Positions 1-9,730 of a stretch of DNA of 64,000 nucleotides are shown here, piece by piece. Where the stretch lies: assembly GCF_014596725.1 (NCBI RefSeq), contig NZ_JACVEG010000005.1, positions 1 to 64,000 on the forward strand. The letters run 5' to 3'. Every line of letters begins with the position of its first letter. Position 1 is the first letter of the stretch. The notes under the pieces are model-generated. The model was not told the origin of the DNA. It saw only the letters and a list, made by a program, of their open reading frames with translations, and ran no database searches. The position numbers were made by a program, and so were the translations under genes. The stretch comes from Vibrio sp. Y2-5. Lineage in GTDB: Bacteria > Pseudomonadota > Gammaproteobacteria > Enterobacterales > Vibrionaceae.

Positions 1-41
1 GTGTGGGGTCTCCCCATGTGAGAGTAGGACATCGCCAGGCT
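1..41 (+). rRNA. rrf: 5S ribosomal RNA, 3' end (partial)
   Basis: The first 41 bases match, with one difference, the 3' end of the complete 5S gene at 212-330, including the conserved GAGAGTAGGACATCGCCAGG segment. The rest of the gene and presumably the 16S and 23S genes lie upstream of the window. It is the promoter-proximal 5S of an rRNA operon ending in 5S, tRNA-Thr, 5S. Confidence 0.9.
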
Positions 42-55
42 CATATTTAAAAAGG

Positions 56-80
56 AGCCCGTCTAACGACGGGCTTTTTT
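56..80 (+). terminator. Terminator-like hairpin between 5S and tRNA-Thr
   Basis: The stem AGCCCGTC / GACGGGCT with a TAAC loop is followed by a run of T. It has the form of an intrinsic terminator, yet the tRNA-Thr and second 5S genes lie just downstream on the same strand. It may act as a partial terminator or a processing signal, or rRNA antitermination may override it. Confidence 0.65.
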
Positions 81-102
81 AGTCTTGAAGACACAGCTTC
101 TT

Positions 103-178
<76 letters not shown>

Positions 179-211
179 TGTATTAGACTTGCGATAAGCG
201 GTCACAAAATT

Positions 212-330
212 TGCTTAGCGACCATAGCATTGTGGACCCACCTGATTCCATGCCGAACTCAGAAGTGAAACATAATAGCGCCGATGGTAGTGTGGGGTCT
301 CCCCATGTGAGAGTAGGACATCGCTAGGCT
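212..330 (+). rRNA. rrf: 5S ribosomal RNA, second copy
   Basis: A full-length gene of about 119 bases. The conserved blocks GGACCCACCTGAT, CATGCCGAACTCAGAAGTGA and GAGAGTAGGACATCGC are present, and the ends pair as TTAGCG with CGCTAG. Relative to the partial copy at 1-41 it has T instead of C near the end (325). The opposite arm carries A, so the terminal-stem pair is kept. Ends are judged from base pairing and may be off by one or two bases. Confidence 0.93.
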
Positions 331-339
331 TTATTTCCA

Positions 340-367
340 AGCCCCTGTAGAGATACAGGGGCTTTTT
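340..367 (+). terminator. rRNA operon terminator
   Basis: A ten-base-pair stem AGCCCCTGTA / TACAGGGGCT with a GAGA loop is followed directly by five T. It lies 10 bases after the second 5S gene and is the expected end of the rRNA operon. Confidence 0.9.
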
Positions 368-391
368 CGTATCCATTAACCGAGCTGTCTG

Positions 392-1174
392 TTATTTCTT
401 TTCATTCAATTTCCAGTCGTACTCATATTTTATATCCCCTTGATAATGGCTTACTCCAGTTCGGTATTTACTCAGATGCTCGAATAATTGAGGACGGTTA
501 CCAAAATCTTCCGCAAACCAATCATAAATAGATGAAAGGGTCAGATGGTTATCTTGATACGAAACACCTTTGTCACTATTGATGAATTCACGTGCAGCTT
601 TTTCTAACAGAAGCTCAGTGTTTTCCGCGGTGAATGCCTTTGGTTGCAGGTTGGGACATCCTAAGCTGGCACAATTGATCGCATAATGTGTTCTCGGATC
701 TCCCCAAATTGGTCTTAAAATTCGATGCTCTATATCATTGAGCGTTAAAGGCTTTCCTACCACATTTGCGATTTCATCATCCCATGGACCAAAACCAAAC
801 CAACTACCGATTTTGGTGATTGAAGCAATAGGGTAATTATCCAATATTAGCTGTACTGTAAGGGCGTTATAGAGATTTACCCAATACGCATACTGTTCTT
901 TTTTATTCAGTTCTCTAGGATCGGTTTTCGATAACTCAGATAAATATTCAGTGAGCTTTTCTTTGTCTGATGGTGTGACTTGAGCGTATTTAAACAAGGT
1001 GTATTCACCCTGAGAGATTAGATAAATGTCTAGAATGGCTTGCCATTTGTGGTGAGATAACGAGGTACTGCTTTGTTGATTGCTGACATCCCAATAAGAC
1101 CATAGATCGGATTTAGGTGCCGAAAACGAAAGTGGTGAGAACAGCAAAAGTGCGAACGCGAGGAGTCTTTTCAT
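392..1174 (-). CDS. DUF547 domain-containing exported protein
   Basis: The protein has about 260 residues. It opens with a signal peptide (MKRLLAFALLLFSPLSFSA, cleavage after about residue 19), which is why the inner ATG at 1174 is preferred over the in-frame ATG at 1213, 13 codons upstream. The mature part is typical of DUF547: YWVNLYNALTVQLIL in the middle and the HYAINCASLGCPNL block, whose His and Cys residues resemble a thiol-type active site. The family's biochemical function is not known. The gene reads towards the rRNA operon end and lies downstream of the leu operon on the same strand, but is separated from it by a terminator, so it is probably transcribed alone. The product is likely periplasmic. 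Confidence 0.85.
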   Translation of the reverse strand: MKRLLAFALLLFSPLSFSAPKSDLWSYWDVSNQQSSTSLSHHKWQAILDIYLISQGEYTLFKYAQVTPSDKEKLTEYLSELSKTDPRELNKKEQYAYWVNLYNALTVQLILDNYPIASITKIGSWFGFGPWDDEIANVVGKPLTLNDIEHRILRPIWGDPRTHYAINCASLGCPNLQPKAFTAENTELLLEKAAREFINSDKGVSYQDNHLTLSSIYDWFAEDFGNRPQLFEHLSKYRTGVSHYQGDIKYEYDWKLNEKK

Positions 1175-1237
1175 AAACGTGTCAGCTAAAGGGTATGTAG
1201 ATAATAAGACCAAGATTAATCGTGTTTTATTTCAGTG

Positions 1238-1269
1238 ATAAAAAAGGGTTGCTTGCCTGCAACCCTTTA
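1238..1269 (-). terminator. leu operon terminator
   Basis: On the minus strand the stem AAAGGGTTGC / GCAACCCTTT is followed by a T run. It sits 9 bases beyond the leuD stop codon, so it closes leuABCD. Confidence 0.88.
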
Positions 1270-1277
1270 TCATTTCG

Positions 1278-1880
1278 TTATCTTAAGAATGAAGGAATTT
1301 TCGCTTCATACTCTGCAATTTTTGCTTCGTGTTGCAGAGTCAGACCAATGTTGTCTAGACCATTTAGCAAACAGTGGCGGCGGAATTCATCGATTTCGAA
1401 TCCATATTCTTTACCGTTTGCCGTCACAATCATTTTTTCCAGATCAACGGTAACCTGCGCCCCTTCGTTTGCTTGGACATATTGGAAAATCTCATCAACT
1501 TCTTGCTCTGTTAAACGAACAGGAACCATTTGGTTATTGATAGAGTTGCCATAGAAAATGTCCGCAAAACTTGGAGCGATCATCACCTGAATACCATAGT
1601 CAGCAAGCGCCCATGGTGCGTGTTCACGAGAAGAACCACAACCGAAGTTCTCACGTGCTAGCAAAATACTTGCCCCTTTGTAGCGATCTTGGTTCATGAC
1701 GAAATCTGGATTTGGTTGCTCTCCAGCATCATCTAGGAAGCGCCAGTCATGGAATAGGTGCTTGCCGAAACCAATACGGTTTACTTTCTGTAGAAACTGC
1801 TTAGGAATAATTGCATCGGTATCGACATTCGCTGCATCTAGAGGAACAACTAAGCCTGTATGTTTTTGAAAACCTGCCAT
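1278..1880 (-). CDS. leuD: 3-isopropylmalate dehydratase small subunit
   Basis: At 200 residues this is the usual length for LeuD. It forms the swivelling small subunit that combines with LeuC to isomerise 2-isopropylmalate to 3-isopropylmalate in leucine synthesis. The signature [13 protein letters not shown] lies near residues 80-92, and the N-terminal [20 protein letters not shown] segment is typical. It is the last gene of leuABCD, 17 bases after leuC, and is followed by a strong terminator. The enzyme is cytoplasmic. Expression should follow the leader attenuation upstream of leuA. Confidence 0.97.
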   Translation of the reverse strand: MAGFQKHTGLVVPLDAANVDTDAIIPKQFLQKVNRIGFGKHLFHDWRFLDDAGEQPNPDFVMNQDRYKGASILLARENFGCGSSREHAPWALADYGIQVMIAPSFADIFYGNSINNQMVPVRLTEQEVDEIFQYVQANEGAQVTVDLEKMIVTANGKEYGFEIDEFRRHCLLNGLDNIGLTLQHEAKIAEYEAKIPSFLR

Positions 1881-1897
1881 TTAAATATCCTCTATCC

Positions 1898-3295
1898 TTA
1901 GTTGTTACGAATATCGACAAAGTGACCAGCAATCGCTGCTGCTGCAGCCATTGCAGGGCTAACTAGATGAGTTCTACCATCACGACCTTGACGTCCTTCA
2001 AAGTTACGGTTTGAAGTTGATGCACAACGCTCTCCCGCACCCAAACGGTCATTGTTCATCGCCAGACACATAGAACAGCCTGGTAAACGCCATTCAAAAC
2101 CGGCTTCGATGAAGATTTTGTCTAAGCCTTCAGCTTCTGATTGAGCTTTTACCTGCTCAGAGCCCGGAACGATTAGTGCCTGTACATGTGATGCTACTTT
2201 CTTACCTTTGGCAACGGCGGCTGCTGCACGCATATCTTCAATACGAGAGTTAGTGCAAGAACCAACAAAGACTTTATCGACCTTGTAGTCTGATAGCATT
2301 TTGCCAGCTTCTAGTCCCATATATGCCAACGCTTTTTCAGCAGATACACGTTCGACCGGATCGCTAAAAGATTCTGGTGAAGGAATTGGCGTATCGACAG
2401 CAATTACTTGACCAGGGTTGGTTCCCCAAGTGACTTGAGGACGAATACTTGCTGCATCTAGTGTTACAACTGCGTCGAATTTCGCATCGTCGTCGGTTTT
2501 CAGTGTTTGCCAGTACTCAACTGCTGCATCCCAATCTGCGCCTGTTGGAGCAAACTTACGGCCTTTGATGTAATCAAAGGTTGTCTGGTCTGGAGCAATC
2601 AAACCGGCTTTTGCACCTAGCTCGATAGCCATGTTACATACCGTCATACGACCTTCCATAGAAAGATCGCGAATCGCTTCGCCACAGAACTCCACTACGT
2701 AGCCTGTACCGCCAGCCGCAGTTGTTTTACCTATAATGGCTAGAACGATATCTTTTGCAGTAATTCCCGGAGCGACTTTGCCTTTGACTTCGATTTTCAT
2801 CGTTTTAGCGCGAGCTTGTTTTAGCGTCTGAGTCGCCATGACGTGTTCAACTTCAGATGTACCGATGCCGAATGCCAGAGAGCCAAATGCGCCGTGTGTA
2901 GCCGTGTGAGAGTCGCCACAAACGATAGTCATACCCGGAAGAGTAATACCTAACTCAGGGCCCATTACGTGAACAATACCTTGGTATTTATGATTGATGT
3001 CGTAAAGGGTAACGCCAAACTCTTCGCAGTTTTTAGCTAGTGTCTGCATCTGAATACGAGCCATTTCGCCAGATGCATTGATGTCTTTCGTCGTCGTTGA
3101 AACGTTGTGATCCATGGTTGCGAAGGTTTTGCTTACTTGGCGCAGTTTGCGTCCTTTTTCGCGTAAGCCATCAAACGCTTGAGGTGATGTCACCTCATGA
3201 ACCAAATGACGGTCGATGTATAAAATTGGGTTTTCGCCTTGAGCGGCAACTACGACGTGAGCGTCGTAGACTTTTTCATACAGTGTTTTGCCCAT
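1898..3295 (-). CDS. leuC: 3-isopropylmalate dehydratase large subunit
   Basis: The protein has 465 residues, close to the E. coli length of 466. It belongs to the aconitase superfamily and carries the [4Fe-4S] cluster that binds and isomerises isopropylmalate together with LeuD. Visible ligands are the Cys in [14 protein letters not shown] (about residue 347) and the CSMC pair in GCSMCLAMN (about 408 and 411). N-terminal signatures include [16 protein letters not shown] and [12 protein letters not shown]. The gap from leuB is about 79 bases and contains a small hairpin (3328-3357). A gap of 17 bases leads to leuD. There is no sign of damage. Confidence 0.97.
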   Translation of the reverse strand: MGKTLYEKVYDAHVVVAAQGENPILYIDRHLVHEVTSPQAFDGLREKGRKLRQVSKTFATMDHNVSTTTKDINASGEMARIQMQTLAKNCEEFGVTLYDINHKYQGIVHVMGPELGITLPGMTIVCGDSHTATHGAFGSLAFGIGTSEVEHVMATQTLKQARAKTMKIEVKGKVAPGITAKDIVLAIIGKTTAAGGTGYVVEFCGEAIRDLSMEGRMTVCNMAIELGAKAGLIAPDQTTFDYIKGRKFAPTGADWDAAVEYWQTLKTDDDAKFDAVVTLDAASIRPQVTWGTNPGQVIAVDTPIPSPESFSDPVERVSAEKALAYMGLEAGKMLSDYKVDKVFVGSCTNSRIEDMRAAAAVAKGKKVASHVQALIVPGSEQVKAQSEAEGLDKIFIEAGFEWRLPGCSMCLAMNNDRLGAGERCASTSNRNFEGRQGRDGRTHLVSPAMAAAAAIAGHFVDIRNN

Positions 3296-3327
3296 GTGTT
3301 TGCTTCCTTGTCTCGCTCTTCTTGACT

Positions 3328-3357
3328 AGCCAATGACTTATAGAAAAGCCATTGGCT
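3328..3357 (-). other. Intercistronic hairpin between leuB and leuC
   Basis: An eight-base perfect stem AGCCAATG / CATTGGCT with a 14-base loop lies in the leuB-leuC gap. There is no T run, so it is not a terminator. It may affect mRNA stability within the operon; that is inference. Confidence 0.4.
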
Positions 3358-3374
3358 GGCGAGAGTACTAATTA

Positions 3375-4475
<1,101 letters not shown>

Positions 4476-4539
4476 TCACTAATTTTGATAATTCGTTCAA
4501 TGTTGTGTTTGCTGTCATTGCTTGTATTTTGGAAGCGAA

Positions 4540-6093
4540 TTAAACGCCAGCAATGACTTTCTTCTTCTGTTTAATTTCTTCAATTTGATTTGCGCGATGA
4601 ATGCTGTTAATTACATGCAATAGCGCTTGACCAGAGGCTTCAACAATATCGGTTGATACGCCTGTGCCGTGGTATTTACGTCCTTTGTAATTCGCAATGA
4701 TGTCTGCCTGACCTAAGCCATCTTCGCCTTCGCCTTTTGCGGTTAAGTCGAACTTGTCTAGCACGATGTCATAGCCAGTCACGCGGTAGATACATTGATA
4801 TAAAGCATCTACAGGACCATTGCCAACTGCCGCTTCACATTTCTCTTCGTCGCCACAACGCATTTTCACGCTGGTTGTCGCCATTACACTACCAGATTGA
4901 ACGCTCAAATAGTTCAACTTGTAGTAATCATCTTCATCGCGAAGATTTGAGAAGTGCATTAACGCTTCCAAATCATAGTCGAACACTTGGCCTTTGCGAT
5001 CCGCCAGTTTCAAGAAGTCTTCGTATAACGCGTTTAGGTTGTATTCGTTTTCGTTGTAACCCATGGAGTCCATATGACTCTTCACTGCTGCGCGACCGCT
5101 GCGACTAGTCAAGTTAAGTGCTTGGTTTTTCAAGCCAATCGACTCAGGCGTCATGATTTCGTAAGTATTCTTGTTTTTCAACATACCATCTTGGTGAATG
5201 CCTGAAGAGTGGCTGAATGCGTTTGCACCAACAATCGCTTTGTTGCTCTGAATCGGCATATTGCATAGTTGGCTTACCAACTTGCTGGTACGGTGAATTT
5301 CTTCGTGTTTGATAGCTGTATGAACGCCCAAAAACTCCTGACGAGTTTTGATGATCATGGCGATTTCTTCTAGGGCACAGTTACCAGCACGTTCACCGAT
5401 ACCATTGATAGTGCCTTCGATTTGGCGAGCACCGGCTTGAACTGCTGCAATGGAGTTTGCAACAGACATACCCAAGTCATCGTGACAGTGAACAGAAATA
5501 ATCGCTTTATCAATGTTTGGTACACGGTTGAATAGGGTTTGGATGATGCCACCAAATTCACTTGGCACTGTGTAACCTACCGTGTCTGGAATGTTGATAG
5601 TGCGAGCACCTGCATTGATAGCCGCTTCAACCATACGGCATAGGTTGTCGATAGGTGTACGCCCTGCATCTTCACAAGAAAATTCCACATCATCAGTATA
5701 TTGGCGAGCATGTTTAACCGCTTTCACCGCCATTTCTACGACATCGTCATAACTACGACGAAGCTTGTCTTCAACGTGGATGGTTGATGTTGCCAAGAAG
5801 GTATGAATTCGGAACTGTTCAGCTACTTTTAGCGCTTCAGCAGCCGCATCGATATCTTTCGCAACGGCACGTGAAAGCGCACAGATTCGGCTGTTTTTGA
5901 TATTTTTCGCGATAGTTTGTACAGACTCGAAATCGCCCGGTGAGGAAACTGGGAAGCCCGCTTCGATCACGTCAACACCTAAGCGTTCCAGTGCGTAAGC
6001 GATTTGCAGCTTCTCTTTTACCGTTAGGCTTGCTGACAACGCCTGCTCACCGTCGCGCAAAGTTGTATCGAATATGATGACCTGATCGTTCAT
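4540..6093 (-). CDS. leuA: 2-isopropylmalate synthase
   Basis: A 517-residue enzyme that condenses acetyl-CoA with 2-oxoisovalerate, the committed step of leucine synthesis. The N-terminal TIM barrel has the metal-binding [11 protein letters not shown] at residues 9-19 and [13 protein letters not shown] around 200. The C-terminal third (about 390 onward) is the leucine-binding regulatory domain, including [18 protein letters not shown]. It is the first structural gene of the operon. Its mRNA leader carries leuL and an attenuator (6144-6268), so expression should rise when charged tRNA-Leu is scarce. Confidence 0.97.
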   Translation of the reverse strand: MNDQVIIFDTTLRDGEQALSASLTVKEKLQIAYALERLGVDVIEAGFPVSSPGDFESVQTIAKNIKNSRICALSRAVAKDIDAAAEALKVAEQFRIHTFLATSTIHVEDKLRRSYDDVVEMAVKAVKHARQYTDDVEFSCEDAGRTPIDNLCRMVEAAINAGARTINIPDTVGYTVPSEFGGIIQTLFNRVPNIDKAIISVHCHDDLGMSVANSIAAVQAGARQIEGTINGIGERAGNCALEEIAMIIKTRQEFLGVHTAIKHEEIHRTSKLVSQLCNMPIQSNKAIVGANAFSHSSGIHQDGMLKNKNTYEIMTPESIGLKNQALNLTSRSGRAAVKSHMDSMGYNENEYNLNALYEDFLKLADRKGQVFDYDLEALMHFSNLRDEDDYYKLNYLSVQSGSVMATTSVKMRCGDEEKCEAAVGNGPVDALYQCIYRVTGYDIVLDKFDLTAKGEGEDGLGQADIIANYKGRKYHGTGVSTDIVEASGQALLHVINSIHRANQIEEIKQKKKVIAGV

Positions 6094-6143
6094 GTTTACT
6101 TCCTTACTCGAAGAGTTAATCGTTTACTTCCTGAATTTAGTTA

Positions 6144-6170
6144 TAAAAAAACCCGCATCGTGTGCGGGTT
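6144..6170 (-). terminator. leu attenuator terminator
   Basis: On the minus strand the stem AACCCGCA / TGCGGGTT is followed by seven T. It lies between leuL and leuA. The end of the leuL reading frame contains GCGGGT, which could pair with the 5' arm ACCCGC and so prevent the terminator forming. This is the geometry expected of transcription attenuation. Confidence 0.9.
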
Positions 6171-6205
6171 CTTGTAAATCTGTTGTGGTGTCTTCCGTCC
6201 ACTCA

Positions 6206-6268
6206 TTACCCGCGCGATTGATTCACGATAAGGAGCAGGTTCAGGAGCAGAGAAGAACGAATTGTCAT
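6206..6268 (-). CDS. leuL: leu operon leader peptide
   Basis: A 20-codon reading frame beginning MTIRSSLLLNLLLIV. Six of the seven codons at positions 7-13 are leucine (Leu-Leu-Leu-Asn-Leu-Leu-Leu). It lies about 30 bases downstream of a good promoter and just upstream of an intrinsic terminator preceding leuA. These are the features of a leucine leader peptide: ribosomes stalling at the Leu codons when leucyl-tRNA is low should let transcription reach leuA. The peptide itself is not expected to have another function. No strong ribosome-binding site is visible before the ATG. Confidence 0.92.
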   Translation of the reverse strand: MTIRSSLLLNLLLIVNQSRG

Positions 6269-6298
6269 TATTAACATCCACAAATTTGAATTAACAAA

Positions 6299-6327
6299 TT
6301 AGTACCGTACTCAACCGAGCGCGTCAA
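6299..6327 (-). promoter_or_regulatory. leu operon promoter
   Basis: On the minus strand there is a -35 box TTGACG, a 17-base spacer and a -10-like TACTAA. Transcription should begin about 20-25 bases before the leuL start codon. The rest of the 320-base gap up to 6590 shows no other feature I can support. Confidence 0.65.
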
Positions 6328-6590
6328 CCCTAAAGTCATTTTTTTGTTCATATCGGAGCAGTTACTTCGTCAATAAGGCAAAAATCAGCAGTTTGTTGTT
6401 GAAAGCATGTCGCCAATGTAACCCATTTAAGCTTGAGTGTAAGACTAAGGTAAACAAATTTATTGCTGTACTACGACTAACTGTCATCCATTTACAAACA
6501 AACAGTCACGGATTTGCAATCTATAGCTTTTAGCTTGGAGGTAGGAACATTTCTATTTGAAGCATTTTCAATTGAAAGTAAGGGGATGCC

Positions 6591-7124
6591 ATGAAAACCA
6601 TCAAGCCCATCGCAAAACTTGATTTAGCTTTTTCGATGCTTTGTCTACAGCACAGGTTTAATCAGCCAGTCGCGAGGATCAGTAAAGCGGTCTCCCATAC
6701 CGGAGATGGACATTTATATGCTCTATTTGGTGCATTGGCTTGGGCGATTGGTGGTAGCCATGGCTCAAACTTCTTAGCTGCGGGGTTGGTGGCATTTGCG
6801 ATCGAACTGCCATTGTACTGGTTGCTAAAAAACAGCTTCCAACGCCGACGACCTCAAGAGCTTTCGCCCGTATTAACTGCTTTTATTACTCCGTCTGATC
6901 GTTATAGCTTGCCTTCAGGTCATACCGCTGCGGCATTTGTGATGGCAACCTTGATAGGTCAGTTCTATCCAGATGGTTATGAGGTTGCCTTTATGTGGGC
7001 GGCACTCATTGGCAGTGCGAGAATTCTGCTTGGTGTGCATTTTTTAACGGATGTGATTATTGGCGCCATTCTTGGTGCTAGCTGTGCAACGATTTCAATG
7101 CAGTTGTTGGAGATGAATTTTTGA
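6591..7124 (+). CDS. PAP2-family phosphatase
   Basis: A 177-residue integral membrane protein of the type 2 phosphatidic acid phosphatase family. All three phosphatase motifs are visible: KNSFQRRRP (about residues 76-84), PSGHTAAAF (about 108-116) and SARILLGVHFLTDV (about 142-155), giving the catalytic His pair. Hydrophobic stretches flank the motifs. Substrates in this family include phosphatidic acid, phosphatidylglycerophosphate and undecaprenyl pyrophosphate; the sequence does not tell which. The stop codon overlaps the TTG start of the next gene, so the two are translationally coupled and probably work on related envelope substrates. Confidence 0.88.
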   Translation: MKTIKPIAKLDLAFSMLCLQHRFNQPVARISKAVSHTGDGHLYALFGALAWAIGGSHGSNFLAAGLVAFAIELPLYWLLKNSFQRRRPQELSPVLTAFITPSDRYSLPSGHTAAAFVMATLIGQFYPDGYEVAFMWAALIGSARILLGVHFLTDVIIGAILGASCATISMQLLEMNF

Positions 7125-8167
7125 AAATTTTGTATGGTGTTCAAGGTACCGGTAATGGTCATATTGCGCGTGCTCGGGCAATGAGTGAAGCTTTCAAACA
7201 GACTGATGCGAAAGTGGATTTCTTGTTTTCCGGTCGCGAAGCGCAAAAGTTTTTCTCTATGGAGAGTTTCGGTGACTACCAAATCCGTCGTGGATTAACC
7301 TTTGTGTTTGAGCAAGGGCGGGTAAATTATCTCCAAACCGCATTGAATAATAGCCCTTTGCAACTCATGCATGAAATCCGCCAATTGGATTTATCGGGTT
7401 ATGATCTGATTCTGAATGATTTTGAACCTGTGTCTGCGTGGGCGGCCAAGCGCCAAAAGAAGGAAGTGATTGGTATCAGCCACCAAAATGCGTTTCGTTA
7501 CCCAGTGCCATTAAAGGGTGCCAGTTGGTTGGATAAGCAAATCATGCAGCGATTTGCGCCAGCAAAGCATAATTTGGGCCTACACTGGTATCATTTTGAT
7601 CAACCGATACTGCCACCGATTGTTCATACCACTTCGCAAGAGATGTTGAATCAAGACTTCATTTTGGTTTACCTGCCTTTTGAAGATGTTGATCAAGTGT
7701 GTGAGTTGCTATTTCGCTTCGTGAACAAATCTTTTATCTGTTATCACCCTCAGGTTATTGAACCGGAAACGGTAGAAAACGTTGAGTTAAGACCGCTATG
7801 TCATAGCAGTTTTCAGTACCATCTCCATCGCTGTGATGGCGTGATTGCCAACGGTGGATTTGAGTTGCCTTCAGAGGCTCTTTCACTAGGTAAAAAACTG
7901 TTATTGAAACCTTTGATGGGGCAGTTTGAGCAGCAGAGTAATGTGGCTACTTTGGAAACCCTTGGTCTGGCGTCCGCAATGGATTTTCTGGATGTTTCAT
8001 CGGTGAGCAAATGGCTAGATGAAAAGCAGGCTGAACGGGTAATTTATCCTAATGTTGCTAAAGCCATTGTCGAATGGATCTTGCAGGGGAATTGGTCCAA
8101 TCAACAAGATTTATGTGACGGTTTATGGCAACAAGTCGATTTCCCCAGTTATGCTTCGGTTAATTAA
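7121..8167 (+). CDS. MJ1255/VC2487-type glycosyltransferase-like protein
   Basis: A 348-residue protein of the MJ1255/VC2487 family, which resembles GT-B glycosyltransferases such as MurG. Near the N-terminus is GTGNGHIARARAMSEAF, a glycine-rich donor/acceptor loop. Near residue 240-265 is NGGFELPSEALSLGKKLL, matching the nucleotide-sugar-binding helix region of GT-B enzymes. The start is a TTG at 7121 whose last two bases lie in the TGA stop of the PAP2 gene; GGAG lies eight bases upstream and supports it. No substrate is known. Coupling to a PAP2 phosphatase suggests a lipid-linked or envelope glycan, which is inference only. Confidence 0.82.
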   Translation: MKILYGVQGTGNGHIARARAMSEAFKQTDAKVDFLFSGREAQKFFSMESFGDYQIRRGLTFVFEQGRVNYLQTALNNSPLQLMHEIRQLDLSGYDLILNDFEPVSAWAAKRQKKEVIGISHQNAFRYPVPLKGASWLDKQIMQRFAPAKHNLGLHWYHFDQPILPPIVHTTSQEMLNQDFILVYLPFEDVDQVCELLFRFVNKSFICYHPQVIEPETVENVELRPLCHSSFQYHLHRCDGVIANGGFELPSEALSLGKKLLLKPLMGQFEQQSNVATLETLGLASAMDFLDVSSVSKWLDEKQAERVIYPNVAKAIVEWILQGNWSNQQDLCDGLWQQVDFPSYASVN

Positions 8168-8211
8168 CTTCTGATATTTAGCTGCTCCTAGCCGTTATAT
8201 ATGAAAAATAA

Positions 8212-8240
8212 AAGTTGCAGCTTATAGGCTGCAATTTTTT
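8212..8240 (+). terminator. Terminator after the PAP2-glycosyltransferase pair
   Basis: The stem TTGCAGC / GCTGCAA with a six-base loop is followed by six T. It lies 45 bases after the stop codon of the glycosyltransferase-like gene. Confidence 0.85.
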
Positions 8241-8573
8241 ATTTTCCGGTACTGAAATTACCCCCAATAATTGGATTTAAATATAGTTAATATCAATGCT
8301 TTTATATCTGAACCCTCTCTTTCTAACGTTAGTCTTTATCTCTTTTGATACTTTCGATAGAGCTTGGTAATGCTTGTGTTTTGTAGGTTTATTCCTCTTT
8401 CTGATGTCAAAAAATCTGACTTTCCCTTGATGCTATTGCCATTCGGCAAACGAATGAATCATAGTTGGGCCAGCTTGAAAATATCCAAACAACCAATAAT
8501 AAAAGTACAGGTTATCTATTCGCTTACGAATGTTTGATATTTGATTGGATAGATTAATTTAGAGGTATAGCGA
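8241..8573 (+). promoter_or_regulatory. leuO upstream regulatory region with two inverted repeats
   Basis: An AT-rich, gene-free stretch before leuO. It holds two similar inverted repeats, ATTCGGCAAACGAAT (8441-8455) and ATTCGCTTACGAAT (8518-8531), 77 bases apart start to start. LysR-type regulators often bind paired sites upstream of their own genes, and leuO promoters in enterics and V. cholerae are strongly regulated, so these are candidate operator sites. No promoter boxes are assigned with confidence. Confidence 0.45.
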
Positions 8574-9533
8574 ATGTTAGATAAAAACGGCGGCATGGGA
8601 GCCATTTCTAGTTATCGTATGGAAAGCGTTTTACGTGGTGTCGATTTAAACCTACTGACGGTTTTTGATGCTGTAATGCAAGAGCAAAATATTACTCGTG
8701 CAGCTCATAATCTTGGTATGTCGCAACCTGCGGTAAGTAATGCGGTTGCTCGTCTTAAAGTGATGTTTAATGACGAACTGTTCATGCGCCAAGGTCGTGG
8801 TATTCAGCCTACTCAACGTGCTCGTCAGTTGTTTGGTCCTATTCGCCAGGCTCTTCAACTTATCCGTAATGAGTTACCAAGCTCTGTATTTGCGCCAGAA
8901 ACATCAAGTCGCTTGTTCAAATTGGCTATTTGTAGCCCGTGTGATATTCGTTTTGCTCCGAAAATCATGGAAACCATCCATGAAATCGCGCCAAGTATTC
9001 AGTTGCACTTAGACGCTGAATTTGACCGAATGTTGGCGGAACGTATGCGTTATCAAGATACTGATTTTGTTATCGATTATGCGCATTTTGATGGTCAGGG
9101 TTTCTCTAGCACTGAGCTTTTCCAAGATGAATTAGTCGTTGTCGCAGCGAAATCTCATCCTCGCATTCAAGGTAAAGTGACCCGCGATGAGCTAATGCAA
9201 GAGAAACATGCGAAGCTATCAAAAATTCACGGCCAACGTAGTTTTTCAGAGCAGGCTTATCAAGAATTGTATTGCTCTTCAAGTTATGAAGGCACGAGTT
9301 TAAGCAACGTACTGTACGTGGTTGGTCAGTCTGAGCTCGTCACTGTCGCTCCTCGTTGGATGGTAGAAAACGTTGCAAATGCAGACATGTTACAAATTCT
9401 AGACTTCCCGTTCGAGAACGCAAAAATCAGTGGTTACTTAAGCTGGCATGAGTCAAGCGAAAAAGACCGTGGTCACATTTGGTTACGAGATCAATTGATG
9501 ATGATTTGCCGCGAAGTAATTGCTCGCAAATAA
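8574..9533 (+). CDS. leuO: LysR-family regulator LeuO
   Basis: A 319-residue LysR-type transcription factor. The N-terminal winged helix-turn-helix is clear: VDLNLLTVFDAVMQEQNITR followed by AAHNLGMSQPAVSNAVARLK, about residues 23-63. The effector-binding domain follows. The wording of the sequence and the position beside leu and ilv genes fit LeuO, a pleiotropic regulator that counters H-NS and, in vibrios, takes part in acid, bile and virulence control. Here it is about 2.2 kb from leuL, separated by the PAP2 and glycosyltransferase genes, whereas in E. coli leuO is next to leuL. It has a long, repeat-containing upstream region and its own downstream terminator. Confidence 0.9.
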   Translation: MLDKNGGMGAISSYRMESVLRGVDLNLLTVFDAVMQEQNITRAAHNLGMSQPAVSNAVARLKVMFNDELFMRQGRGIQPTQRARQLFGPIRQALQLIRNELPSSVFAPETSSRLFKLAICSPCDIRFAPKIMETIHEIAPSIQLHLDAEFDRMLAERMRYQDTDFVIDYAHFDGQGFSSTELFQDELVVVAAKSHPRIQGKVTRDELMQEKHAKLSKIHGQRSFSEQAYQELYCSSSYEGTSLSNVLYVVGQSELVTVAPRWMVENVANADMLQILDFPFENAKISGYLSWHESSEKDRGHIWLRDQLMMICREVIARK

Positions 9534-9579
9534 GACGTAATTTTACGTTAATTATTTAAAACAGGATGTTAAGTAAAAG

Positions 9580-9612
9580 CCTTGGGAAGGAAGACCAACT
9601 CAAGGTTTTTTT
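9580..9612 (+). terminator. leuO terminator
   Basis: CCTTG pairs with CAAGG across a 16-base loop and is followed by seven T, 47 bases after the leuO stop codon. The stem is short. Confidence 0.6.
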
Positions 9613-9730
9613 ATTGTTTGTTACGTCTAAAATTATCCATAAGTTTGATGTTTGTCAGTTGCCTTTTGTCTTTCAATCGGTACACTTGTGCGCTCGATTA
9701 GGCTTACAGGTGTAAGCTATAGGTAGATAG

